From Clostridiales bacterium (GTDB lineage: Bacteria > Bacillota > Clostridia > Tissierellales > Sedimentibacteraceae), in assembly GCA_003487955.1 (NCBI GenBank), contig DNNJ01000021.1, forward strand, positions 2,968-17,452: a stretch of DNA of 14,485 bases, read 5' to 3'. The translations under genes were made by a program, and so were the position numbers. This document shows, one piece after another, positions 7,313 to 13,023 of the stretch; the stretch's first letter is position 1, and each line of letters starts with the position of its first letter. Below the pieces are notes generated by a model that was not told the origin of the DNA, did no database searches, and saw only the letters and a program-made list of their open reading frames with translations.

Positions 7313-7735
7313 TTATTTAACTCTTTTGAACATCAGGTGATTTTCATTAAACTCAACCAAATCCCATAAATTGCCGTATAGATCTTTAAATACTGCTACC
7401 GTTCCATAGTCTTGTTCTTTAGGTTCCCTAACAAATTCTATTCCACTCATTATCATTTCATTGTAATCGTGCCAAAAATCATCTGTTCCTAAAAAAAGGA
7501 AAACCCTACCTCCTGCTTGATTCCCTACAAATGGCTCCTGTTCTTTCTTAGATGCTCTTGCAAGTAATAATGTTGTTCCATTTGAACCTGGCGGAGATAC
7601 TACTACCCATCTCTTATCCTGGTCTGATTGATATGTATCTTCTACTAATTCAAAATGAAGTTTTTTTGTATAAAAATTGATTGCCTCATCATAATCATTT
7701 ACAACTAAAGCAATATGCACAATTGATTGAATCGT
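7313..7735 (-). CDS. VOC family protein (glyoxalase/bleomycin-resistance/dioxygenase fold)
   Basis: The protein has the vicinal-oxygen-chelate layout. An opening VHIALVVNDYDEAINFYTKKL carries the first metal-binding His, and a middle GGRVFLFLGTDDFWHDYNEM begins the second beta-alpha-beta unit. The closing GTVAVFKDLYGNLWDLVEF carries the terminal acidic ligand (Glu). The substrate cannot be read. The start is odd. AAGGAGG at 7750-7744 is placed ideally for a codon at 7735-7733, but that codon is ACG; the next codon is ATT. The first ordinary start is GTG at 7720, 23 bases past the site, and it would cut the usual four or five residues before the metal-binding His. I annotate from the ACG (140 aa); the GTG version is 135 aa. 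A terminator at 7239-7277 ends the unit. Confidence 0.75.
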   Translation of the reverse strand, partial: TIQSIVHIALVVNDYDEAINFYTKKLHFELVEDTYQSDQDKRWVVVSPPGSNGTTLLLARASKKEQEPFVGNQAGGRVFLFLGTDDFWHDYNEMIMSGIEFVREPKEQDYGTVAVFKDLYGNLWDLVEFNENHLMFKRVK

Positions 7736-7762
7736 TTTTGTTACCTCCTTGTTTTATTCTTG

Positions 7763-7844
7763 AAGCATATCAAAATTAATATCTGAATAATTGAAGAAAT
7801 TTACTTTCTATTCATTTGGATCATAATTAGGCACAACTCCCTGC
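7763..7844 (-). pseudogene. Decayed remnant of a DUF6544 plus beta-lactamase-like gene pair
   Basis: Two fragments lie side by side. Bases 7787-7844 match 10129-10186, the 3' end of the intact DUF6544 gene and the bases after it, at 47 of 58 positions; in the minus frame they read QGVVPNYDPNE-stop against QGVVLEYDPDE-stop. Bases 7763-7785 are identical over 23 positions to 9506-9528, inside the intact beta-lactamase-like gene, and read NYSDINFDMLQE-stop against YYADINFDMLGE. The order and strand equal those of the intact pair, with most of the second gene missing. The remnant also supplies the last few codons of the upstream CPBP frame. Confidence 0.7.
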
Positions 7845-8675
7845 TATCGAACTTTTTTGCAGATTTTTATACCATATAAAGCTGCAAAGCGCCAAGATAA
7901 AATAAAATACGGCATACCACTCAACTAATTCAAACTTAGAATAAATAAATGTTCCTCCTAAAAGGTTAAACACAAAGTGCATCCATATAGGAATAAACAA
8001 GTTATTGCAATGATAATAGCATATGCTTATGCTAAACCCCAAAGATGTAATGCAAATTACAAATACTATTATATATTTTAAAAGTGCAACTCCGCTATAT
8101 TCTGTTTCGAAAAACCATATGGGGGCATGCCAAAATGCCCAGATAAGACTAGTCATTAAAGAACCCTTCACTACACCAAATTTCTTTTCAATTGATGGCA
8201 GCAAATAACCTCTCCAACCTGTCTCTTCACCTGTTGGTCCCTGTATTAAAGTAAACAATAATGCTGATATTACCACTTTGTATGAAAGATTAAGCATTCT
8301 AAATGTAATGACAACCTTTTGAATAGAAACCATATAAACACTTAATACAAAAATAAATATTTGAATTATAGTCATTGTTACAATTAAGCGAATATTCAAT
8401 TTCTCATAAAAAGCATTTTTGTAAAAATCTTTAATAGTACTATTTGGATACAACTTTTTAAACATTAGTAAAAATACATAAGTAGGTGTCCATGCAGTTA
8501 TGGAAATTAGCCATTTCATAACCAATTGCGTTCCATGTAATAATACTGTTGCTATGCCCCCCAATACTATCATCAATAATACAAATAACAAGTAAGTATA
8601 GATTACATACTGCAATTCATAGTTTTTTGTCATTCCTGTTTTCATCATTTCGTTCCTAATCGGAACACTTTCCAT
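7827..8675 (-). CDS. CPBP family intramembrane metalloprotease (CAAX protease/Abi type)
   Basis: This 282-aa protein has seven or eight hydrophobic spans and all three CPBP motifs. These are EETGWRGYLLP at residues 150-160 with the Glu-Glu pair and Arg, FWHAPIW with His183, and HFVFN with His233 and Asn237; the Glu and His residues bind the catalytic metal. In Gram-positive bacteria such proteins are linked to bacteriocin immunity, prenyl-protein processing or peptide maturation; nothing here chooses among them. The start is uncertain. The ATG at 8675 has only a distant AAAGGA, while the ATG pair at 8648/8645 follows AGGA. The C-terminal AGSCA comes from the fused DUF6544 remnant read in another frame, so the native end of this gene seems to have been lost or replaced. 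It follows the DUF6199-like gene by 63 bp. Confidence 0.85.
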   Translation of the reverse strand: MESVPIRNEMMKTGMTKNYELQYVIYTYLLFVLLMIVLGGIATVLLHGTQLVMKWLISITAWTPTYVFLLMFKKLYPNSTIKDFYKNAFYEKLNIRLIVTMTIIQIFIFVLSVYMVSIQKVVITFRMLNLSYKVVISALLFTLIQGPTGEETGWRGYLLPSIEKKFGVVKGSLMTSLIWAFWHAPIWFFETEYSGVALLKYIIVFVICITSLGFSISICYYHCNNLFIPIWMHFVFNLLGGTFIYSKFELVEWYAVFYFILALCSFIWYKNLQKSSIAGSCA

Positions 8676-8738
8676 ATTATCTTACATTCCTTTCATCTAT
8701 TAATCATTAACCATTTCTCCTATAAAAAATTATATCTC

Positions 8739-8939
8739 TTACAATATCAATTCAATAGCTGCAGCTATACCGCCGACAGTCAATATAAATCCGCCAACTC
8801 TTATCATATTTAAATAATAATTTGCAGGCTCTGCCTTATTAATTATTTTCCATGAATCTGCAATTTTCCATATTCTCCTAGGTTTTAATATCATCATAAG
8901 CCCGAAAATAATTAAAATTACACTTGCTATAATGTTCAT
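8739..8939 (-). CDS. Small membrane protein, DUF6199-like
   Basis: The 66-aa protein has two hydrophobic segments, about residues 2-17 and 44-62. They are joined by a polar stretch with two tryptophans (RRIWKIADSWKI) and an EPANYYLNMIRVGG segment. This layout of a first helix ending in KPRRIWK, a W-x-I turn, then EPxxxxxxxxRxGG and a second helix resembles the DUF6199 family, which has no known function. The ATG at 8939 follows AAGGGTGAG; a longer frame to 8981 overlaps the end of the beta-lactamase-like gene. It probably closes the operon DUF6544, hydrolase, DUF6199. The family name is by recognition only. Confidence 0.65.
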   Translation of the reverse strand: MNIIASVILIIFGLMMILKPRRIWKIADSWKIINKAEPANYYLNMIRVGGFILTVGGIAAAIELIL

Positions 8940-8977
8940 TTTCTCACCCTTTCTATCTTTTAAATCTTTCCTCAATA

Positions 8978-10021
8978 TCATTTCATCATCATTGCAATTC
9001 TCATTGACAGTTTTATTGGAAGTGCAGCATTTTTCATTTGATTTAGGTCTCCGGTTATAAATAAATCCTTATCAGGGTAATAAAATGCAAATGAACCTGT
9101 GGAGCCTGAATGACCTTTTAACTCGCCTTTTGCTGTGAAGAGTGAAGTTAAACCTCCAAGTGGAATCCGCATATACCCGCTGCCATAACAAATTGGCCAC
9201 ATTGCAGCCTGCAGCTTATTATATGATGACAGCTCATTAAAAATGGAAATATCAAACAATCTTCCGCCATAAAAGGCTTTAAGAAATATCATCATCTCAT
9301 GAGCGGTTGATATACAGCCGCCGCTTCCACGGCTGCTTATGACAAACTTAGGGCGGTATATGGCTTCATCCCCGTTATAAATAACAGGTACAAAGTCATT
9401 TTCTCCCTCAGGAAGATATGTATTTTTTAACCCTAACGGTTCAAATATATAATTGCTGTATGCATTGCCTAATGACATGCAAGTAATCTTTTCTATTATT
9501 TCCCCAAGCATATCAAAATTAATATCTGCGTAATATGCTCTTTTTGCTGTGCCGGGTTCAAAATGCGGATTTAGTTTTTTTATTGCTTTAATAACCTCAT
9601 TAAAGGTATACGAGAAATCTTCATTAATAACACGATTTTTATCACTGTCATTTCCTTCTTCATATATATCAGGCAATCCGCTGATTTGGTACAGTAAATC
9701 AGATAATTTCAGTTCAAAGGAATATTCTTTGCCTTTATAGACATGCAGCCCTTCCAAAACAGAATTATCAAAATATTTCGTGATTTTATCATCAAGCGAC
9801 AGCCTGCCTTGCTCCTTCAATACCAAAATACATGCAGTCGTAAACAATTTTGTAATACTGGCCATTAGTATTGGAGAATCTATATCCTTACCGCCATATC
9901 CCCGACTGTATGAAAAATCTCCATTAATGTTTTCTACAAATAATACTGCTTCATGAATTTGATTTGAGGCAATCATTTTATTAAAACTTCTTTCAAGTTT
10001 TTGTGATAAATTTGTATTCAT
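8978..10021 (-). CDS. Serine hydrolase, beta-lactamase/class C family
   Basis: The 347-aa protein has the penicillin-recognising fold signatures. SITK at residues 55-58 supplies the nucleophile Ser55 and Lys58. YAD at 164-166 sits where class C enzymes have Y-x-N. GHSGSTG at 303-309 holds the HxG form of the third motif that is common in esterase-like members. EPLGLKNTYLP near 194-204 and the SRGSGGCISTAHEM region are also typical. No signal peptide is visible, so a cytoplasmic or peripheral location is likely, and it need not act on antibiotics; esterase or peptidase activity is equally possible. I chose the ATG at 10021 after AAGGAG; an upstream ATG at 10054 in the same frame lacks a good site. 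It follows the DUF6544 gene, and a decayed second copy of this pair lies at 7763-7844. Confidence 0.85.
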   Translation of the reverse strand: MNTNLSQKLERSFNKMIASNQIHEAVLFVENINGDFSYSRGYGGKDIDSPILMASITKLFTTACILVLKEQGRLSLDDKITKYFDNSVLEGLHVYKGKEYSFELKLSDLLYQISGLPDIYEEGNDSDKNRVINEDFSYTFNEVIKAIKKLNPHFEPGTAKRAYYADINFDMLGEIIEKITCMSLGNAYSNYIFEPLGLKNTYLPEGENDFVPVIYNGDEAIYRPKFVISSRGSGGCISTAHEMMIFLKAFYGGRLFDISIFNELSSYNKLQAAMWPICYGSGYMRIPLGGLTSLFTAKGELKGHSGSTGSFAFYYPDKDLFITGDLNQMKNAALPIKLSMRIAMMMK

Positions 10022-10058
10022 TGTTCTCCTTCCACCAAGATAAACATATCTCATTTAA

Positions 10059-10157
10059 TCAAGGCAATAGATGCAAAGTAATCATAATGGTCACCGCCAT
10101 ATCCCAAATAATAAAGCATACTATCAGTATAATTGAAGAAACTTTATTTTTATTCAT
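10059..10157 (-). CDS. Possible 32-aa single-span membrane peptide
   Basis: An ATG inside the last codons of the DUF6544 gene opens a 32-codon frame that reads MNKNKVSSIILIVCFIIWDM and continues to a Pro before a TGA. It has a basic head and one hydrophobic span (about residues 8-29), like many small membrane peptides. Start and upstream stop overlap, so coupled translation is possible, but no clear Shine-Dalgarno precedes it. The decayed copy at 7787-7844 keeps the ATG but stops after four codons. It is a candidate only. Confidence 0.3.
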   Translation of the reverse strand: MNKNKVSSIILIVCFIIWDMAVTIMITLHLLP

Positions 10158-11055
10158 CCGGATCATATTCAAGTACAACTCCTTGCCCATCAAAATACAG
10201 CAGGTCACCATCATCATAATGCCAAATTGCCTGAAACTTAGTAGGCTTCTTTATACCTTCTGCTTCCTCATATTCACCGAAAACTGTCGACCATTTTACT
10301 TTTTCGCCGGTACCGTCAGTTGCTGTTGCTTCCCTGTCATTTGTCGTAAATGAAATCATCTCGCCTTTTTCATTAAAGGTAAATATACCTTCAGCCTCTC
10401 TTCCATAGTAGTTTATAGTTGCCTTAGCATGCAGAGCATCAATTTCTTCCCAAGATATATAGTCCTGCAGCGCTGCGTTCGGGATAATGAGACACTCTGA
10501 CAAAAAAGTTACCAAGCTTGCTTTATCCATTGTTTCTCCTGTCTGATTAAATAAGGTAAAAAGCTTTGCTAAGATTCCTTTCATTGAGCCTTTACCGGCA
10601 ATATATGAATCTAAGCCTTCAAATGGTATACCATTCTTAAGGCTGTAAATATAAGCAATTCGAGCCGGCTCTTTCACGGTATTATATTGCAGATAATCAA
10701 TTGTAACAGCAGATTTTCCTTTACCGAAAAGGAACTCCACATCTTTATATACCGCTTTCATTGTTAGCATCTTAGGGGTGCCTATGTATCCGCAATAATA
10801 GAAATATCTCTTAACAGGAAATGGAAGATGTGAAATATCTTTCTGAGTAAATATCTCTGATTTTTTTGCTTTACTCATAAATATGCTATCCTTGATTAAA
10901 TTAAAATTAGTAAGTGTTTTAGAATATGACATGTTAAAAAACACCACAATTATTAACAACAAGCAATACAACACTGCAACAACTATAAACGATTTATTGA
11001 TTTTGCCTCCGCTTCCGTAAATGGCTGCTCTTATCCCCGATCGAACGAAATCCAT
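10150..11055 (-). CDS. DUF6544 family membrane-anchored protein
   Basis: The 301-aa protein has one membrane span near the N-terminus (about residues 22-40) followed by a soluble domain. That domain carries the marks of DUF6544: LPFPVKRYF at 77-85, a GYIGTPKML segment, a Y-x-x-GKGSMKGILAKLF stretch at 151-166, a TFLSECLIIPNAAL stretch near 183-196, and the closing EGIFTFNEKGEMISFTTNDR. The function of the family is unknown. The start at 11055 has AAAGGA eight bases upstream, with GGAGAT just before it. It heads a group with the serine hydrolase and the DUF6199-like gene. I see no strong promoter in the 102-bp gap before it. A remnant of a second copy of its 3' end lies at 7787-7844. Confidence 0.8.
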   Translation of the reverse strand: MDFVRSGIRAAIYGSGGKINKSFIVVAVLYCLLLIIVVFFNMSYSKTLTNFNLIKDSIFMSKAKKSEIFTQKDISHLPFPVKRYFYYCGYIGTPKMLTMKAVYKDVEFLFGKGKSAVTIDYLQYNTVKEPARIAYIYSLKNGIPFEGLDSYIAGKGSMKGILAKLFTLFNQTGETMDKASLVTFLSECLIIPNAALQDYISWEEIDALHAKATINYYGREAEGIFTFNEKGEMISFTTNDREATATDGTGEKVKWSTVFGEYEEAEGIKKPTKFQAIWHYDDGDLLYFDGQGVVLEYDPDE

Positions 11056-11157
11056 TGCTCTTTCCTTTATCTCCTTCCAACTTATATAATCCTTTTTAAA
11101 GCTTGATTTTTACTCCCCTAGATATACTATTTTGAATTCTGACTTTTTCGAATAAAA

Positions 11158-11361
11158 TTAATGCTTAAATATATTTCCTAATATTAGTAATACGGCTGCC
11201 ATAATATTTTTCACAACAGAATGATTTTTTACTTCATTTTCTATCACATTAAACCTGAAATATTCTTCATTTAAATGTTCAGCCTTACAATATTCGCTTA
11301 TGATATCACAAGTAATATTATTTTCATTTTCATATTCATATTCATAAAAAGGTTTCAACAT
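11158..11361 (-). CDS. Small protein of unknown function under a MarR-type operator
   Basis: The frame codes for 67 aa with a strong site, AGGAGGTAACC before the ATG at 11361, so it is likely to be translated. The N-terminal half is acidic and tyrosine-rich (YEYEYENENN), with Cys at 18 and 25. The C-terminal part is a hydrophobic helix ending in LGNIFKH and may insert in the membrane or fold on a partner. I do not recognise a family. Its promoter (11428-11456) is close to consensus and carries two copies of AACATGTT, one in a 23-base block identical to the marR promoter. Repression by the MarR protein encoded upstream is therefore likely. It could be a shortened remnant of a longer gene. Confidence 0.6.
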   Translation of the reverse strand: MLKPFYEYEYENENNITCDIISEYCKAEHLNEEYFRFNVIENEVKNHSVVKNIMAAVLLILGNIFKH

Positions 11362-11392
11362 GGTTACCTCCTATTACATTTTATTACATACC

Positions 11393-11409
11393 ATGCTTCA
11401 TGTAAGCAT
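11393..11409. promoter_or_regulatory. Additional palindrome in the leader of the 67-codon gene
   Basis: ATGCTT and AAGCAT flank a 5-base centre, forming an inverted repeat just beside the operator-like block. It may be another regulator site or a small leader hairpin. Confidence 0.3.
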
Positions 11410-11456
11410 ATGCAACATGTTACCTATATAATACGTAACATGTTTACATTTGTCAA
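11408..11456 (-). promoter_or_regulatory. Promoter and double operator of the 67-codon gene
   Basis: TTGACA (11456-11451), a 17-base spacer and TATTAT (11433-11428) form a near-consensus promoter on the minus strand. An AACATGTT palindrome lies in the spacer (11437-11444, within GTAACATGTTTAC) and another at the start point (11414-11421). Bases 11408-11430 are identical to 12124-12146 in front of marR. Confidence 0.75.
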
Positions 11457-11483
11457 TAGTTATTTTATATTTTTTTAAATTTA

Positions 11484-11524
11484 TTTTCAATATATTAGTG
11501 GCAGCTTTTTTATTCTTGTGACAA
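11484..11524. repeat. 41-base intergenic repeat, copy 2
   Basis: Matches 6376-6416 at 38 of 41 positions. The gap 11362-11656 (295 bp) holds, in minus-strand order, the marR terminator, an AT-rich stretch with no recognised signal, this repeat, and the promoter of the 67-codon gene. Confidence 0.7.
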
Positions 11525-11576
11525 CTTAATTAAATTTTAATTTTTATTTATACTTATTTGCTTAAATTAAAAATTG

Positions 11577-11625
11577 GGCATTCCTATGGACGACTTAATT
11601 TCAAAAAGTCTTTGCTTGGAATGCC
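11577..11625 (-). terminator. Probable terminator after marR
   Basis: In the marR transcript GGCATTCC (from 11625) pairs with GGAATGCC (to 11577), with an inner GACTT/AAGTC stem between 11592 and 11610. CAATTTTT follows on the minus strand. The position, 32 bases after the marR stop, fits. Confidence 0.6.
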
Positions 11626-11656
11626 TATGCACTATCTCCTATATCCTGCTTAATTC

Positions 11657-12109
11657 TTAAGGTAAACTCTTTTTTTGATTCATTGCCCTTATATTTTGTT
11701 CCATCTTAACAAAACCTTTGTAAACACTGCCTGTTAATTCTGCATTAAAGCCTAAAAAAATTTGTTCCAAAAATTTTATTTCTCGTTTACCTCTTTTTTT
11801 AAAGTGTTCTATACATTCTGATTCAATTATAATTCGTAACGCCCTTGCGTCATTTTCATCTTTCTGCAATCTAATATACCCTGCTTTCTGAAGGTCAGCC
11901 GCAATACGTTTTGCATTTTGACGTGAGTATCCGATAAAATTTGCCACTTCGGTGATAGTAGGCGGCTCTTTAAATCTTGATACCGCTAAAATAAAAAGCC
12001 ACTGTTTAGTAGTGAATTTCTTATCAAATTCATCTCCGAGTGCCTGAAGCCTGTTCGAAAAAGTAAATATCGTTGCAAAAATATAAGCCTTCTGTTCAAG
12101 TTCATTCAT
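11657..12109 (-). CDS. MarR family transcriptional regulator
   Basis: The 150-aa protein has the MarR layout. An N-terminal dimerisation helix comes first, then FTTKQWLFILAVSR at residues 32-45. A winged helix-turn-helix follows (ITEVANFIGYSRQNAKRIAADLQKAGYI at about 52-79), with the wing LQKDENDARALRI at 81-93, whose Asp and Arg match the conserved DxR pattern. C-terminal helices complete the dimer. MarR proteins bind palindromes as dimers and are usually released by small ligands or oxidation; no ligand can be predicted. The ATG at 12109 follows GGAGG. Its own promoter carries the same AACATGTT block found in front of the 67-codon gene, so autorepression plus control of that gene is the likely circuit. 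Confidence 0.9.
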   Translation of the reverse strand: MNELEQKAYIFATIFTFSNRLQALGDEFDKKFTTKQWLFILAVSRFKEPPTITEVANFIGYSRQNAKRIAADLQKAGYIRLQKDENDARALRIIIESECIEHFKKRGKREIKFLEQIFLGFNAELTGSVYKGFVKMEQNIRAMNQKKSLP

Positions 12110-12123
12110 TTTAATCCTCCAAT

Positions 12124-12172
12124 ATATGCAACATGTTACCTATATAGTAAATGACATTCTGCCTTTTGTCAA
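12124..12172 (-). promoter_or_regulatory. marR promoter and operator
   Basis: TTGACA (12172-12167), a 17-base spacer and TACTAT (12149-12144) form a strong promoter. The operator-like palindrome AACATGTT (12130-12137) covers the expected start point. The block 12124-12146 is identical to 11408-11430. Confidence 0.75.
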
Positions 12173-12231
12173 TGATTTTTATATTATCGGTATAAACTTT
12201 CATAAAGGTTTCAAAATAATTTATGTATCCT

Positions 12232-12357
12232 AAGGGGCAGCAGCTCGCAGTCTAAATCACCAATTTATTTGCTCCTTGCGTCGCATAAATTGGGATTTCG
12301 TTGCGAATGACCTACCGCCATTTTTCAGAAGAAACACTCTGAAAAATGGGGTTAGGG
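12232..12357. repeat. Structured, repeat-like intergenic block
   Basis: Two hairpins stand side by side. The first pairs CCAATTTA (12260-12267) with TAAATTGG (12286-12293), extended by five more pairs beyond one bulge. The second is a perfect 12-bp stem, CCATTTTTCAGA (12318-12329) with its complement at 12338-12349, plus outer CCTA/TAGG pairing at 12311-12314 and 12353-12356. It is more GC-rich than the flanks and starts 6 bases after the PPC gene stop on the minus strand, but no T-run follows either arm. This suggests an extragenic repeat element or an mRNA 3'-end structure rather than a classic terminator. Confidence 0.45.
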
Positions 12358-12362
12358 CATCT

Positions 12363-12785
12363 TCAATTAAATTTAAGAAGGTTAAGTCCGACTTCTTCAT
12401 TAAGTTTTCTGTCAACCGCACCATCAATGACATGGATAAACATTTCGCATGTGGCGCTTACAACCGCTTTATTTAAATGACCTGCATAAACATTATTGTC
12501 CCTGTCACCGGCACTCATATGAATATGGTTGTATAATTTCCCTTCCATCGTTGAAATGCTTCCTGTCAAGGATACTATTTCATAATCCCCGGTATAATTT
12601 GCAGAATAGTATTTCTTCTCAAATGTATCAAACAATCCTACCGTAAATTCTCCTACAGCTCCTAAAGCATTTACATTTGCCAGTCTGACCTGTTCTTTTT
12701 CGCAAACTTCCATTAATTTTTCAAGTATCTCTTCGCCTCTGTCAATTCTTGCTAAAATTGTATTGTTAAATCTTTTATATTCCAT
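12363..12785 (-). CDS. PPC domain (DUF296) protein
   Basis: The 140-aa protein is a single PPC/DUF296 domain. Evidence is the LxxICEK-like helix then VNALGAVGEFTVGLFD at about residues 38-53, YTGDYEIVSLTGSIS at 64-78, and the histidine motif NHIHMSAGDRDNNVYAGHL at 86-104, where His87, His89 and His103 fit the metal-binding positions of the fold. In plants the domain is joined to AT-hooks. Bacterial single-domain versions form trimers of unknown function and are often labelled DNA-binding without proof. The ATG at 12785 follows GGAAGGGG; an upstream in-frame ATG at 12803 lies before that site and is less likely. A TATACT with an extended TGG (12851-12843) may be its -10 element. It stands alone between repeat-like elements. 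Confidence 0.88.
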   Translation of the reverse strand: MEYKRFNNTILARIDRGEEILEKLMEVCEKEQVRLANVNALGAVGEFTVGLFDTFEKKYYSANYTGDYEIVSLTGSISTMEGKLYNHIHMSAGDRDNNVYAGHLNKAVVSATCEMFIHVIDGAVDRKLNEEVGLNLLKFN

Positions 12786-12842
12786 TTTCCCCTTCCTTTC
12801 CATCTATGTCTTAGTAAGTCCAAAAAATTCTTGTTTTATACA

Positions 12843-12851
12843 AGTATACCA
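12843..12851 (-). promoter_or_regulatory. Possible extended -10 of the PPC gene
   Basis: TGGTATACT on the minus strand fits an extended -10 element about 58 bases before the ATG; no convincing -35 is seen. Confidence 0.3.
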
Positions 12852-12889
12852 CATATTATCCTGTCCTCATATAAAAATATCGCCTAATT

Positions 12890-12943
12890 TGGGGACATTC
12901 CTCTACCCGCAGAGACTTGCTCTTTATTAGAGGTGTGTCCCCA
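12890..12943. repeat. REP-like GGGGACA/TGTCCCC inverted repeat
   Basis: TGGGGACA..CCTCTA (12890-12905) is matched by TAGAGG..TGTCCCCA (12928-12943): 8 pairs, a 2-base mismatch and 6 pairs, with a 22-base loop. Stand-alone GGGGACA palindromes are a known style of REP-type extragenic elements mobilised by Y1 transposases in other bacteria. No transposase is in this window. Confidence 0.5.
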
Positions 12944-12953
12944 TACCCCTAAG

Positions 12954-12983
12954 AAAATGCATCCGATGATATGGATGCATTTT
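12954..12983 (-). terminator. Terminator after the decarboxylase beta-subunit gene
   Basis: AAAATGCATCC (12954-12964) and its exact complement (12973-12983) form an 11-bp stem with an 8-base loop. On the minus strand the stem ends in TTTTCTT. It lies 41 bases after the stop at 13024. Confidence 0.75.
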
Positions 12984-13023
12984 ATAAGTAGATATTCACA
13001 CAATTAATTATAATTTTTAACTT

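Noticed and set aside
8676..8738. Four-codon frame after AGGAG (about 8700-8715) as a leader peptide
   Set aside because: The spacing between AGGAG and ATG is only two or three bases and no attenuator follows.
8978..10021. Antibiotic-resistance beta-lactamase
   Set aside because: The fold motifs are present, but no signal peptide is visible and the third motif is of the HxG esterase-like type; a resistance role is not supported.
11275..11478. Plus-strand 67-codon frame over the marR-regulated promoter
   Set aside because: It is a shadow of AT-rich regulatory sequence and the antisense of the minus-strand gene; no ribosome site.
12276..12476. Plus-strand frame across the structured block and PPC gene end
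   Set aside because: No ribosome site and it crosses hairpins; antisense to a clear gene.
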